Source: an uncultured Collinsella sp. (GTDB taxonomy: Bacteria > Actinomycetota > Coriobacteriia > Coriobacteriales > Coriobacteriaceae). Taken from it: a stretch of DNA of 24,977 bases. The translations under genes were made by a program, and so were the position numbers. The number at the start of each line of letters is the position of its first letter. Within the stretch, counting starts at the first letter, position 1. Shown here piece after piece: positions 7,833 through 16,872 of this stretch. The DNA is taken from positions 1 through 24,977 of the forward strand of contig UQWG01000027.1 in the NCBI GenBank assembly GCA_900544645.1. The letters run 5' to 3'. Below the pieces are notes generated by a model. The model searched no databases. It saw nothing but the letters and a program-made list of their open reading frames with translations, and was not told the origin of the DNA.

Positions 7833-10800
7833 ATGTCCAACGCACCCACGCACTCTGTCCACAGCGCAATCGCAACAGGTCCGCTGCTCCTGCTCCTCTT
7901 CCTGCTTTTCGGCTGCCTGGCACCAGGAGCCGCATTTGCCGTCGATGGCTACGACCAGCTCGGCTTCCGCACTATTAGCGATGATTGTGGGCCCTTCTTC
8001 ATCGGCAAGTATGAAGCTCAAGACACCTCGATTGCCTACTGCATGAACCAGGAGCGCCCCGGCCCCACCAAACCGGGCGGCCCATGGCTCAACTTTGATC
8101 AAGGCTGGGTGTGGCTCGACGACGAGTTCGCGGCAATCGTTTGTCACGGATATCCCACCACCACGTCGTTTGGCGGTTACCATCTTTCACCCGATCGCGC
8201 CCGCGCCGCCACCCAGCTTGCCGTATGGATGCTCAACGGCACTACCCATGTCGACGGCACCTACTCCTACACGACCGCTCAGGGTAAAACCAAGAGCGGA
8301 CACTTTACCGCCGACAATGAAGTCGTGGCGGCTGCGCGGTGGCTCCACGACAGCGCAAAATCAGGAAGCATCAAAGCCGCTCCGCACCGCGCGCGACGCT
8401 ATCTAGGGGCCGTATCGGGCGGCAGCAAACGTCAAGACATGCTCTATGTACTGCCGGCGGTCTCTGTTTCCTTCCAAAAGCAGTCTGCTGACACCGTTAT
8501 TACCAGCGGAAACAATACCTATCAGTTTACCGGGGCAACATTCGATATTTTTGAGAGCGCCAGCGGCGCGCGTGTCGGCACCATCAAGATGGACAGCAAC
8601 GGTCGAGCGCAAGCAACACTTCTGCCCGACACGGCATACTACCTAGTTGAAACGAAGGCGCCGGCCGGCTATGTCCCCCGCCACGATCGTATTGCCTTTA
8701 CCACGGGGAATGACGGCGGGCGGGTCGCCATTGATGAACAGCCCGGCACCATCAACCTGCGTATCGTAAAACTCGATGCCGCGACGAATGCCGGCCCCCA
8801 GGTGGGATCTTCACTCGCAGGAGCAGAGTTCACGTGTGTGTCGCAATCAACCCCTGGATGGGCGCAAATTCTCACGACTGACGAAAGCGGTCGGGCCACC
8901 CTCGCCGATGTCCCCTTAGGAACCTTTACCATCTACGAATCAAAAGCCCCCGAGGGCTACCTGCCATCCAACGACAGCTGGACCTATACCGTTGGAGCCG
9001 ACCAGCTCGGCGATTCAGGCGTAGTCGAGATCGAATCTCGCATTTCCGATATCCCCATTGCGTTTGACCTTGAGATTTCCAAATTCAAGGATTACGGCAA
9101 TAGCGACCAATCCGGCCTGGAGCAGCCGGCGGGTGGTGTTGTCTTTGAAGTTGTCAGCAACAGCTCTCAGCAGGTTGTTGGCACATTGACCACAAACATC
9201 TATGGCTTTGCCTCCACCAAAGATCAGCCCGAAGCATGGTTCGGCACAGGCAAGCGACCCGCCGGTGTCCACGGAGCCGTCCCATACGACCGTGCCGGCT
9301 ACACGATTCGCGAGGTTCCGGAAACCGTCCCCGAGGGTTTTAAACGTGCAGGGGAATGGACCGTCGGGGCCAATCAGATTTCCAACGGCGCCGAGCTTCA
9401 ATATATCGTGGACAACCACGCTCTGTCGACGCATCTCCAGATTGTAAAACGCGATGCCCAAACAGGCGCTTCTGTTCCACTAGCCGGATTCACCTTCCAA
9501 CTCCTCGACAGCAATCACGAACCTGTCTCACAAACTTGCTGGTATCCAGCACATAACGTAATGGACACCTTTACGACTGACGCGACCGGGACCGTCACAC
9601 TGCCAGAATCGCTCGTGCCGGGCACCTATTATGTACGCGAAGCCTCGGCCAAAGAGCCCTATCTTGTCGGCGAAGAGATCGAGGTAAACATACCCGCCGA
9701 CATGAACCTAACGCCCGTTGCAATCGCCTCGTATTATGACCACGCCGCGACCGGAAACATCAGGATCGTTAAAACCGATGCCGTAGACGGCAGCAGCCTC
9801 GCGGGCGCCGTCTTTGAGATCCGTGCCTCGGGTGATATCGTGCGCCCCGACGGTAGCATTGCCGCGCTCGACGGTGAGACTGTCGCTGCCGTCACGACGG
9901 ATGAAACTGGAGAAGCACGCGCGGACGACCTCCCGCTGGGATCTGGCACCGCACGCTACGAGGTTGTCGAGACTCAAGCGCCGGCAGGCTTCTTACTCGA
10001 TCGGACATCCCATATTGTCGACCTTACTTATGCCGACCAGAAAACACCCGTTGTAGAAGCACGGCTTAACGTATCCGACGATTACACCAAGGTAGATATC
10101 TCCAAGGTCGATGCAAGCGGCGAGCAGGAAGTGGAAGGCGCACAGCTCACCTTATATGGTCCCGATAAAACCGAAATAGACTCCTGGACCTCATCCGACA
10201 AGCCACACCGCGTCGAACATCTTGCACCCGGCACCTACTCGTTGCGCGAAATGATGTCTCCGCGGACCTATGACCTTGCCGAGGAGATAACGTTTGAAAT
10301 AAAAGATACGGGAGAAGTCCAATCCGTCGCGATGAAGGATGCGCCCATCGAGATCAAGGGGCAGGTCGACAAGCGTCAGGAACTTGTCCAACCTATCGAA
10401 AAGGGCCTGTTGGCTAACGGCGATGGTAAAAACCGCGCCACGACGCAAACCAATAGTGATGGGCTTTTCTCCTATACCATCGATGCTCGAAACGATTCCG
10501 CTACTTGGGTTGATGAGTTTACGATTACCGATGATCTTGAGTGCGCCAAAGACGGCACGGCGAGATTCATCTCAATCGAAACCCCCGTCGCCATCGGCGA
10601 CCTCAACGGTCTGTGCAACGTGTGGTATCGCACGACGCCGTTGGACTCGACAGACGTCGATGAACCGGCGAACGCGACACTTGACGATGGACACGAAAAT
10701 CCTTGGCTTGAGTCCGACGAAGTAAAAGAGAGCCTTGGTGAGGACTGTCGCCTCGTCGATTACGACGGCTGGCGCCTCTGGAAGGCGGATGTCTCGACCA

Positions 10801-11264
10801 CGGAATCCACCACACTCGAGGCGGAAGAGCTCGACCTTACACCCAATACCGTCGTAACGGGCATTCGAATTGAATACGGTGCGGTAGCCGCCGACTTTAC
10901 GACTCGAAGCGATGCGGATTCTTGGACCCGCGATGATCTCAAAGATGAGCACGACGACCTTGACGATGCCAAAGCAATCCTTGGCACAGACGCTCGGGGC
11001 GCAATCGTGCACATGCAGGCGACGTCGGCTTATACGCCCCAAACCGCACTCACCAACAGCGCACGCGTCGATCTTTGCCGCAACGGCGGCGGCGATAAAC
11101 TTGAGTCACATGACGAGGACCGTGTCATTCAACGCTGTACCCTACCGCAGGACCTACCGGCAACAGGATCAGTTCCCATCGCCGCTTGCATCACCGCGCT
11201 CCTGACCTCGGGTGCCGCAGCCCTATGGTTCGCTCGCCTTAGGTCGACCCCAAAGAAGCGCTAG
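7833..11264 (+). CDS. Secreted thioester and Cna-B-type adhesin with LPATG anchor
   Basis: 1143 aa surface protein. Residues 1-36 form a Sec signal peptide with likely cleavage after AAFA. Next comes a TQXA-type thioester domain: Cys70 in IAYCMN and Gln128 in ATQLAVW should form the Cys-Gln thioester that in related adhesins bonds covalently to host or surface amines. About six SpaA/Cna-B-like (transthyretin-like) modules follow, recognisable by recurring GAxF...TTDxxGxA...LPxGxYxxxExxAPxGY patterns, then a different acidic domain over about residues 850-1095. The C-terminus has the sortase motif LPATG (1108-1112), a hydrophobic segment and a KKR tail. The ATG at 7833 has AAGGAG 5 nt upstream. 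It is alone on the plus strand among minus-strand genes, and no sortase lies in the window, so anchoring would use one encoded elsewhere. Confidence 0.92.
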   Translation: MSNAPTHSVHSAIATGPLLLLLFLLFGCLAPGAAFAVDGYDQLGFRTISDDCGPFFIGKYEAQDTSIAYCMNQERPGPTKPGGPWLNFDQGWVWLDDEFAAIVCHGYPTTTSFGGYHLSPDRARAATQLAVWMLNGTTHVDGTYSYTTAQGKTKSGHFTADNEVVAAARWLHDSAKSGSIKAAPHRARRYLGAVSGGSKRQDMLYVLPAVSVSFQKQSADTVITSGNNTYQFTGATFDIFESASGARVGTIKMDSNGRAQATLLPDTAYYLVETKAPAGYVPRHDRIAFTTGNDGGRVAIDEQPGTINLRIVKLDAATNAGPQVGSSLAGAEFTCVSQSTPGWAQILTTDESGRATLADVPLGTFTIYESKAPEGYLPSNDSWTYTVGADQLGDSGVVEIESRISDIPIAFDLEISKFKDYGNSDQSGLEQPAGGVVFEVVSNSSQQVVGTLTTNIYGFASTKDQPEAWFGTGKRPAGVHGAVPYDRAGYTIREVPETVPEGFKRAGEWTVGANQISNGAELQYIVDNHALSTHLQIVKRDAQTGASVPLAGFTFQLLDSNHEPVSQTCWYPAHNVMDTFTTDATGTVTLPESLVPGTYYVREASAKEPYLVGEEIEVNIPADMNLTPVAIASYYDHAATGNIRIVKTDAVDGSSLAGAVFEIRASGDIVRPDGSIAALDGETVAAVTTDETGEARADDLPLGSGTARYEVVETQAPAGFLLDRTSHIVDLTYADQKTPVVEARLNVSDDYTKVDISKVDASGEQEVEGAQLTLYGPDKTEIDSWTSSDKPHRVEHLAPGTYSLREMMSPRTYDLAEEITFEIKDTGEVQSVAMKDAPIEIKGQVDKRQELVQPIEKGLLANGDGKNRATTQTNSDGLFSYTIDARNDSATWVDEFTITDDLECAKDGTARFISIETPVAIGDLNGLCNVWYRTTPLDSTDVDEPANATLDDGHENPWLESDEVKESLGEDCRLVDYDGWRLWKADVSTTESTTLEAEELDLTPNTVVTGIRIEYGAVAADFTTRSDADSWTRDDLKDEHDDLDDAKAILGTDARGAIVHMQATSAYTPQTALTNSARVDLCRNGGGDKLESHDEDRVIQRCTLPQDLPATGSVPIAACITALLTSGAAALWFARLRSTPKKR

Positions 11265-11273
11265 CGCGATGAA

Positions 11274-11309
11274 AAAGCGGGCGAGCCAGTCCCCTGGCTC
11301 GCCCGCTTT
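11274..11309. terminator. Bidirectional terminator between converging genes
   Basis: A perfect 16-bp stem (11274-11289 with 11294-11309) with loop TCCC. The minus-strand side runs into five T; the plus-strand side ends in TTTC. It lies 9 bp after the adhesin stop and 21 bp past the stop of the opposing 72-aa gene, so it serves both. Confidence 0.9.
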
Positions 11310-11330
11310 CAATCATGTAAATCGCCGTAT

Positions 11331-11549
11331 CTACTCTGCAGACGAAGATCCACCATCAACGATTGCCTGCTCGGACTCAGGAATCCCATCGGCACCCGTA
11401 CTCTGTTCTTGCTCCACCTCTTCGCTGATTGCGGAGGCGGGGGTCGAGCCCTTTGCACCCACGATGTAGGCAGCCCCAAATCCTAACGCAATGGCAATCA
11501 AGGTCAAAATCACGTAGACAGGCCAATGGCGCTTAATATACGAAAACAC
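11331..11549 (-). CDS. Small single-TM protein of unknown function
   Basis: 72 aa. A short basic N-terminus (FSYIKRHW) is followed by one hydrophobic segment (about 10-31), then an acidic, Ser/Glu/Gly-rich tail of about 40 residues. The positive charge before the TM puts the tail outside the cell. The start is GTG at 11549 with AAGGAG 5 nt upstream. The gene begins 21 bp after the M28-like gene's stop and shares its strand, so the two are probably cotranscribed. No family recognised. Confidence 0.75.
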   Translation of the reverse strand: MFSYIKRHWPVYVILTLIAIALGFGAAYIVGAKGSTPASAISEEVEQEQSTGADGIPESEQAIVDGGSSSAE

Positions 11550-11570
11550 GTTGACTCCTTAGAGCTCCGT

Positions 11571-14500
11571 CTACGAACGGCGGATAACCTCGGTCACGAC
11601 CTCGGATACCGTGGCAATGTTCGTCGGGTTGACATTGTGGGGCAGGTCGTCCTCGGTACGAGCGCAAGCCAGACGTGTGCCGTCCACACCGGCGATGGTG
11701 AGGGCTCGGCGGCTCGCCTCGAGCGCGGCGTAGGCATCGGTCTTGGCATAGGGCATCTCGAGCGCGCCACAATCGACATGGAACGACTTGCAGACCTTGC
11801 TGACCAGGTTCATGATGCGGCGATCGCCCTTGAGCAGCTGTTGTTCGCCCTCGACCGTCACAACCGAAAGCCTACCGGCGCCGACGGATTCAAGATTGAT
11901 AAAGAATACGCCGCGGAGCTTATCGCGATGCGAAGCCAAGAAGGCCTTCATGCCGGCGCCATCACAATCCGAGGCGCCCGTTGCCACAAACCAGATATCG
12001 TGACCGAGCAGCTCATCATCGCCCATAGAGGCGACAGCCGAGAGCATATCTTCGGAAGAAGCGCCATCGGAAGACGTAGCGCCGCCCTTCCAGCCATCGT
12101 TATCGTCCTCGAAGTTATCCCACGAACCGATACCGCGACCGGACTTCTTGGCATCGTAATCGTCTTCGACGCCCAGCCAGTCACTCATGCTGTCCTGCTC
12201 GTTTTTCTTTTTACGACCGAACAGGCCACCCAGGCCGCGCTTACGAGACTTGGGTGCCGCCGGGGCGGGAGCCGAAATGGTCTCGATCGGCTGCGCGCCC
12301 GACGCAACGGGCATAGGAGGCGCAACGGGTGCCGATGTGGGTTCGGGACCTTGGGCGGTAGCAAAGGGGTCGTTGACCTGGGCAGAGGGATCGGGAAGGT
12401 CGAACAGCGACGTGCGAGACGCAACGTTTGCCTGTTTCATAGACGGCAGCGACGGATCGGGGACCGAAGCCAGCGGAGACGAGGAAGGTGCAGGCGACGG
12501 TGCCGACGCCGGATCGGGAACATTCATCTGCGGACGCGGCGATGCCTGGGAGGAAATCTGGGCCATAAGGGAATCGACCGTTTCGTCCTGGGTGGGAGCG
12601 ACATTGGCAACCGTGGCACCGGAACCACTCGGGGTCGGCATGGTGAAAATCTGCGTGGAATAAGGCCTCGACTCATCCGTCTCGGGAGTCTCGGAAACCG
12701 CAGGCACTTCCTCCTGCTCGACCTCGGTCGAATCACCTTGATCGGCTGCCGCGTATTGCTCTTCGTCAGAGTTGGCCTCGACGGACTCGTCCTCGGCAGC
12801 ATCCTGAATTTCGGCAGCATCAATGGGCTCGTCATCGTCCACCGCGTCGCCCTGTTCATCGGAAACAGGAAGGGGCTCGGCAATCGCGGTGCCCTGCTTT
12901 TCAAACGTTATCGTGGAATCGAACTTCGCGGCATCAAACGACATGGTGCTATCGACGTGCTGCTGAGCCTCGAAAGACGTTGTTGCCTCAACAACATCCG
13001 CGGACGTCGGTTGCTGGGACTCAAAGGACGTTGTAGCTTCGGCGGCTTCGACGGGCGCGGACTGCATAGCCTCGTTCTGCTCGAACTCTTGCGCCGCGAG
13101 CTCACGTGCCGCCTCGGCTGCCTGCTGCTGAGCGATAGCCTCCTGCTCGGCAGCCTCGCGTGCGGCAGCGCGCTTCTCCTCGAAATCGTCGACAAATTTC
13201 TTGCCCTTTGCAAACGCACCCTTAAAGAAGTTGGAAGCGCTGGCGCCAATCGACGAGAACGCGGATGCAATGTCGGCATGCGGCGTTGCCGCGGGAATCT
13301 CGGCCGAGAAATCAGTATCGCTCTCGTAAGACACGCGCCTCGGCTGTTCAACGTAATTGTCGTCAGACTCGTCCGCAACGTCTTGCGCCGGCGCGGCGGG
13401 AGCCAAAATGTCCAGTCCTGCCGCGGGATCGATCGCGGACACCGCCTCGGGCTCGGCAACGGCAGCGGTAACCGCGGCAGACTCATCATCCACGGTGACA
13501 ACGGGGGCAGGCTCGGGCTCAAACGTCGGCTCCTCGCCCTCCTCGTAATCGAGCGTGCAGGACTCGGGAAGCATTCCGAGCGCACGGATGGCATCCGAAC
13601 CAAAGCGGATGTTGCCCGCGGCATTGCGATAGAGTTTGGGCTCGGGCTCGGCGGCGGCAGGCCCCTCCGCCGCCTCGGCAGCGGGAACCTCGTCATTGAG
13701 CTCTTCGGCCTGGACAGCCTGATTCTGATCCTCGGGCACGATGGCGCCAATCAGCGTCTCGTCGGCAGACGCACCCTCAAAGCCCTCGATCTGCTCGTCG
13801 AAAGCCTCATCCTGTTCGGGCTCGGCCTGAGCGTCGGGAGCAATCGGCTGACCGAACTCGTCCTCGGCGTAGGTAGGCTCTTCATACTCGATGGTGTTGC
13901 CGTAGTCGTTTTGCTGCTGGGCCGCGGCATACTCCGCCGCTGCGCGCGCCATTTCCTCGGCACGACGCTTCTGCTCCCCAAAATAGGTGTCGAACGGAAC
14001 ATCGTCGGGAAACTCGTTTTCGCCCTGGAAGGGAGCAACGTTGTCCATAACGCCGAGCATAGCGGCGACAGAAGACTTGTTGCACACCGCGCCGGACGTA
14101 TAGGGAAGAACGTGGCGGTTAGAGATGATGTTTGCCGCGTTGGCAAGTGCAACGAGGGAAGCGAGGATCGCGACAATCCACAGCAGAACCTTGAGCGCGC
14201 CGGGGAGCGGCAGGATACGCAGGATGGCAACGGCAGCAGGGGCAATCGTGGCAACGGGCAACAGCTTGGCGATGAGTGCACGATACGAAGCATAGGGCTC
14301 GCGGGCGAGCAGCTCAGCACGGGGAGAGTCGTAGTGTGCGACAACGACCACCGGGCGGTTGCGCGGAGACGCGAGCGGGCCCGAGGCCTTGTGGTAGGCG
14401 ATGACATTTTGGCTCACGCCCGTCTTGCCCAGGCGCGAAACCATGGGGTGGCCCGTGCGCTCGAGCACGTAAAAAACGGCGCCGACAATGGCCAGCAAGG

Positions 14501-14747
14501 TGCCGACCAAGCCGATACCGCCGCCGATGCCCATCAGCAGGGCGCCGGCAAACGCAAGAATACCGGTAACGGCAAATGCCAATCTACTGGGCGCCGGGGC
14601 ATTGAACTCCTGAACCTCGGGGTCAAAGCCGTGGTTGCGGAAGATCTGAGCGATATCCTCGGCAGCCAAGCGCTCTTCTTCGCTGCATGCCGGCGTAATG
14701 CCGGTGTTCTGCAGCAGGTGGTTAATATAGTTCTGGGTGTTCGCCAT
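11571..14747 (-). CDS. M28-like membrane peptidase split by a long acidic insert
   Basis: 1058 aa from the ATG at 14747, with GGAG 5 nt upstream; a 50-residue upstream extension lacks that signal. The N-terminal part has TM hairpins at about 55-97 and 160-208, with the M28 zinc motif VVVVAHYDSP (His138, Asp140) between them and a VMDN motif (Asp235) matching the bridging aspartate. From about 258 to 900 runs an acidic, Ala/Pro/Gln/Glu-rich, probably disordered region with local repeats such as EATTSFE. The C-terminal part (about 905-1058) restores M28 features: IWFVATGASDCDGAG (918-932), INLESVG (Glu953) and LPHNVNPTN (His1037). The usual Glu-Glu pair after FxGA reads Ser-Asp here, so activity is uncertain. 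Zn-dependent aminopeptidase is the family role; substrate unknown. Confidence 0.75.
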   Translation of the reverse strand: MANTQNYINHLLQNTGITPACSEEERLAAEDIAQIFRNHGFDPEVQEFNAPAPSRLAFAVTGILAFAGALLMGIGGGIGLVGTLLAIVGAVFYVLERTGHPMVSRLGKTGVSQNVIAYHKASGPLASPRNRPVVVVAHYDSPRAELLAREPYASYRALIAKLLPVATIAPAAVAILRILPLPGALKVLLWIVAILASLVALANAANIISNRHVLPYTSGAVCNKSSVAAMLGVMDNVAPFQGENEFPDDVPFDTYFGEQKRRAEEMARAAAEYAAAQQQNDYGNTIEYEEPTYAEDEFGQPIAPDAQAEPEQDEAFDEQIEGFEGASADETLIGAIVPEDQNQAVQAEELNDEVPAAEAAEGPAAAEPEPKLYRNAAGNIRFGSDAIRALGMLPESCTLDYEEGEEPTFEPEPAPVVTVDDESAAVTAAVAEPEAVSAIDPAAGLDILAPAAPAQDVADESDDNYVEQPRRVSYESDTDFSAEIPAATPHADIASAFSSIGASASNFFKGAFAKGKKFVDDFEEKRAAAREAAEQEAIAQQQAAEAARELAAQEFEQNEAMQSAPVEAAEATTSFESQQPTSADVVEATTSFEAQQHVDSTMSFDAAKFDSTITFEKQGTAIAEPLPVSDEQGDAVDDDEPIDAAEIQDAAEDESVEANSDEEQYAAADQGDSTEVEQEEVPAVSETPETDESRPYSTQIFTMPTPSGSGATVANVAPTQDETVDSLMAQISSQASPRPQMNVPDPASAPSPAPSSSPLASVPDPSLPSMKQANVASRTSLFDLPDPSAQVNDPFATAQGPEPTSAPVAPPMPVASGAQPIETISAPAPAAPKSRKRGLGGLFGRKKKNEQDSMSDWLGVEDDYDAKKSGRGIGSWDNFEDDNDGWKGGATSSDGASSEDMLSAVASMGDDELLGHDIWFVATGASDCDGAGMKAFLASHRDKLRGVFFINLESVGAGRLSVVTVEGEQQLLKGDRRIMNLVSKVCKSFHVDCGALEMPYAKTDAYAALEASRRALTIAGVDGTRLACARTEDDLPHNVNPTNIATVSEVVTEVIRRS

Positions 14748-14857
14748 GTGCGCTCCACATCCATAATCCGACAAATAGGCCCAATGCATGCACATTAGAA
14801 CCGTATATAGTCGAAAGTATACCCCGAGCGAGCGCAAACGACCGAATTCGGGCCATC

Positions 14858-14886
14858 TTAACGCCTCGAGCGGACAAGGATATAGC
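14858..14886 (+). promoter_or_regulatory. Candidate promoter of the WYL pair
   Basis: TTAACG (14858-14863) and TATAGC (14881-14886) are separated by 17 bp, each matching four of six consensus bases. The site lies about 60 bp before the ATG at 14946, in the divergent gap shared with the M28-like gene. Confidence 0.35.
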
Positions 14887-14945
14887 CTAATCTCCATATC
14901 GGACTAAAATCATGGCAGCAAACCACCTTCTCATGCGAGGACTCT

Positions 14946-15968
14946 ATGACGGCAAGCGACGCGACCGCGACAATTAAAAAGGGGAATTCGGAGCCCGGTT
15001 TCGATAAAACGGCTCAGCGCATCCTCAATCTTTTCTTTGTGCTCAACAGCTCCCCCGAACCGCTGACGACCGAGCAGATCGTCTTGGATTCTGACCTGGG
15101 ATATGGCTCGGGCAGTATCGACTCGGATAAGCGCAAGTTTCGGCGCGATCGTGACAAACTGCTCGAGCGTGGCATCTTAATCAAGGAGGTTCGCCCCGCC
15201 GGTGCGCAGGAGACCGAGGAAAGCTCGTGGACAATCGACCGCGAGCACACGTTTGCTGCAGGCGGCCTCATCACCGCAGACGACGCCGATATCCTACTCA
15301 ACGCCATCGACCAGACGCTAGCGGCCGGCTCTTCCACCTTTGCCGCGCCGCTTGCCGATATTCGCTCCAAAATTGCCTACCTCACCGGCAGGACGACGGT
15401 GGACGAAGTACCGATCCGCCGCTCTCCCACCGTCGATGCGGTATGGAGCGCCTTTGCCGAGCGATGCGCGCTGCGATTTTTATATCAGAACGGACGCGGC
15501 GAGCAGAAAGAACGTACCGTCTGTGTCTACGGCATGTTCGAACGCGAGGGCGTGGCGTACTTCTGCGGCCTCGACAATGTCACCGACGACATCAGGACAT
15601 TCCGCTGCGACCGTATCGTTCGCGCATGGCGTCCTTCGAAGGCCTACGCCATCCCTGCGGACTTCAATCTCAACGACTATCTGTTCTTTGAATTCGATTT
15701 CGCCGACCGACCGCCCGTTGCAGCCACGTTCTCGTTCGCCCCTCAGACGCAGATCGATATGATCAACGGCCTCACGCGCGGGCGAGGTGAGCTCGCACAC
15801 ACCGATGCGGGATGGACCTGGACCGTTGACGTGCGCGACCTTGAAGCCGCCGCCTCATTTTGCATGGCCCACGCCATGGACGGCATGAGGCCCATGGCCC
15901 CCAAATCGCTCAAGCAGGCGTGGAACCACCTCATTGAAAGGACGGTGCACGAGTATGCCCGTGCGTAA
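14946..15968 (+). CDS. WYL-domain transcriptional regulator, first of a pair
   Basis: 340 aa, cytoplasmic. A winged helix-turn-helix-like region spans about 20-85 (TAQRILNLF...TTEQIV...KFRRDRDKLLERGI). A WYL-like domain covers about 165-232, where the WYL triad itself is altered (VAYFCGLD) but the flanking RTFRCDRI strand is kept. A WCX-like C-terminal part follows (about 240-325). WYL proteins often sense nucleic acids or nucleotides and control stress or defence genes. The ATG has GAGG 5 nt upstream. It overlaps the next WYL gene by 14 bp, as in the PafB-PafC pair of other actinobacteria. Confidence 0.85.
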   Translation: MTASDATATIKKGNSEPGFDKTAQRILNLFFVLNSSPEPLTTEQIVLDSDLGYGSGSIDSDKRKFRRDRDKLLERGILIKEVRPAGAQETEESSWTIDREHTFAAGGLITADDADILLNAIDQTLAAGSSTFAAPLADIRSKIAYLTGRTTVDEVPIRRSPTVDAVWSAFAERCALRFLYQNGRGEQKERTVCVYGMFEREGVAYFCGLDNVTDDIRTFRCDRIVRAWRPSKAYAIPADFNLNDYLFFEFDFADRPPVAATFSFAPQTQIDMINGLTRGRGELAHTDAGWTWTVDVRDLEAAASFCMAHAMDGMRPMAPKSLKQAWNHLIERTVHEYARA

Positions 15969-16872
15969 ACTCACCAGCGAGCAGAGACTCTCGCGCGCCA
16001 TCGACATCATGGAGGCCCTCTACGCCGCCGGCGAGAGCGGCATGACACGAACCGAGATTTGCGGCCGCTTTGACATCACGGGAGTATCGCTCGACGAGAT
16101 TCTCGAGATCGTCTCGACGCTCGCGGACCGAGAATCTGGTGCGCGCATCATCTGCGAATGCCACGGCGAGCGTGTGGTCCTCACCGGCGACGCCGGGCGT
16201 GTGCTACCGTTGCGCCTGAGTGCCGCCGAGGGCGCTGTGCTCAACCACGAACTTGAATCGTTGGGGATCGAGCCGCAGACGGCAGCTCGGATTCGACATG
16301 CCCTTCTACCCGAAGAGCTCGGCTATAACCAGCGCGTCTTTGACACCGTCAACCACGGGTCGCACTGGCAGCAGCTGAGCTGTGCCATTCAGGACGGCGT
16401 TCGCTGCCGCATCTCATATCGCTCGATGGACGATGCACGGCCACGCGAGCGTCTGGTCGACCCCTTGCGCATTACGGCAAACGGCGACCAAACATACCTG
16501 ATTGCCTGGGACATCACAGTCGATGAGCAGCGCACCTATCGCATGGATAAAATCGAGGGACTCGCCTTGACGGAAGACTCCGTCGTGCCTCACACACCGG
16601 ACGTCGCATCCCTCCACGATTCCCTTGCCCGGACGCAGCGCAGCGCAAAGCTCTTGATGCCATTCGATATGGCGGAGCATCTGGACTGGGCCGGCATCAC
16701 CCTAATCGAGCGCGGCGGGGCAGACATGGCAACGGTAACTGTGCATTACGGCTCCGAGCGTTGGCTACTGAGCCAGGTAATCGCAGCGGGCGGAGCCATC
16801 CGCATCTTGGATGACCCCGCCCTGTCAAAGCGCCTGTGCGATATGGCAAAAACCCTCGTCTGTCCGCTTTAG
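15955..16872 (+). CDS. WYL-domain transcriptional regulator, second of a pair
   Basis: 305 aa from the ATG at 15955, inside the end of the first WYL gene; a TTG seven codons upstream is possible. It has an N-terminal HTH-like region (about 8-70) and a WYL core about 143-202 with QTYLIAWD (179-186) and RTYRMDKI (193-200), closer to consensus than its partner, then a WCX-like tail. Overlapping reading frames imply coupled, roughly equimolar synthesis and a likely heterodimer, as known for PafBC. No proteasome or Pup gene is nearby, so that name is only an analogy. Its stop overlaps the stop of the converging DinG-like gene by 4 bp. Confidence 0.85.
   Translation: MPVRKLTSEQRLSRAIDIMEALYAAGESGMTRTEICGRFDITGVSLDEILEIVSTLADRESGARIICECHGERVVLTGDAGRVLPLRLSAAEGAVLNHELESLGIEPQTAARIRHALLPEELGYNQRVFDTVNHGSHWQQLSCAIQDGVRCRISYRSMDDARPRERLVDPLRITANGDQTYLIAWDITVDEQRTYRMDKIEGLALTEDSVVPHTPDVASLHDSLARTQRSAKLLMPFDMAEHLDWAGITLIERGGADMATVTVHYGSERWLLSQVIAAGGAIRILDDPALSKRLCDMAKTLVCPL

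Noticed and set aside
11526..14798. Plus-strand open frame of 1090 codons opposite the M28-like gene
   Set aside because: It is antisense to a gene with clear M28 motifs, TM segments and a good ribosome binding site. Its own product is a compositionally odd Arg/Gly-rich sequence with no recognisable motif, as expected from the complement of GC-rich codons.
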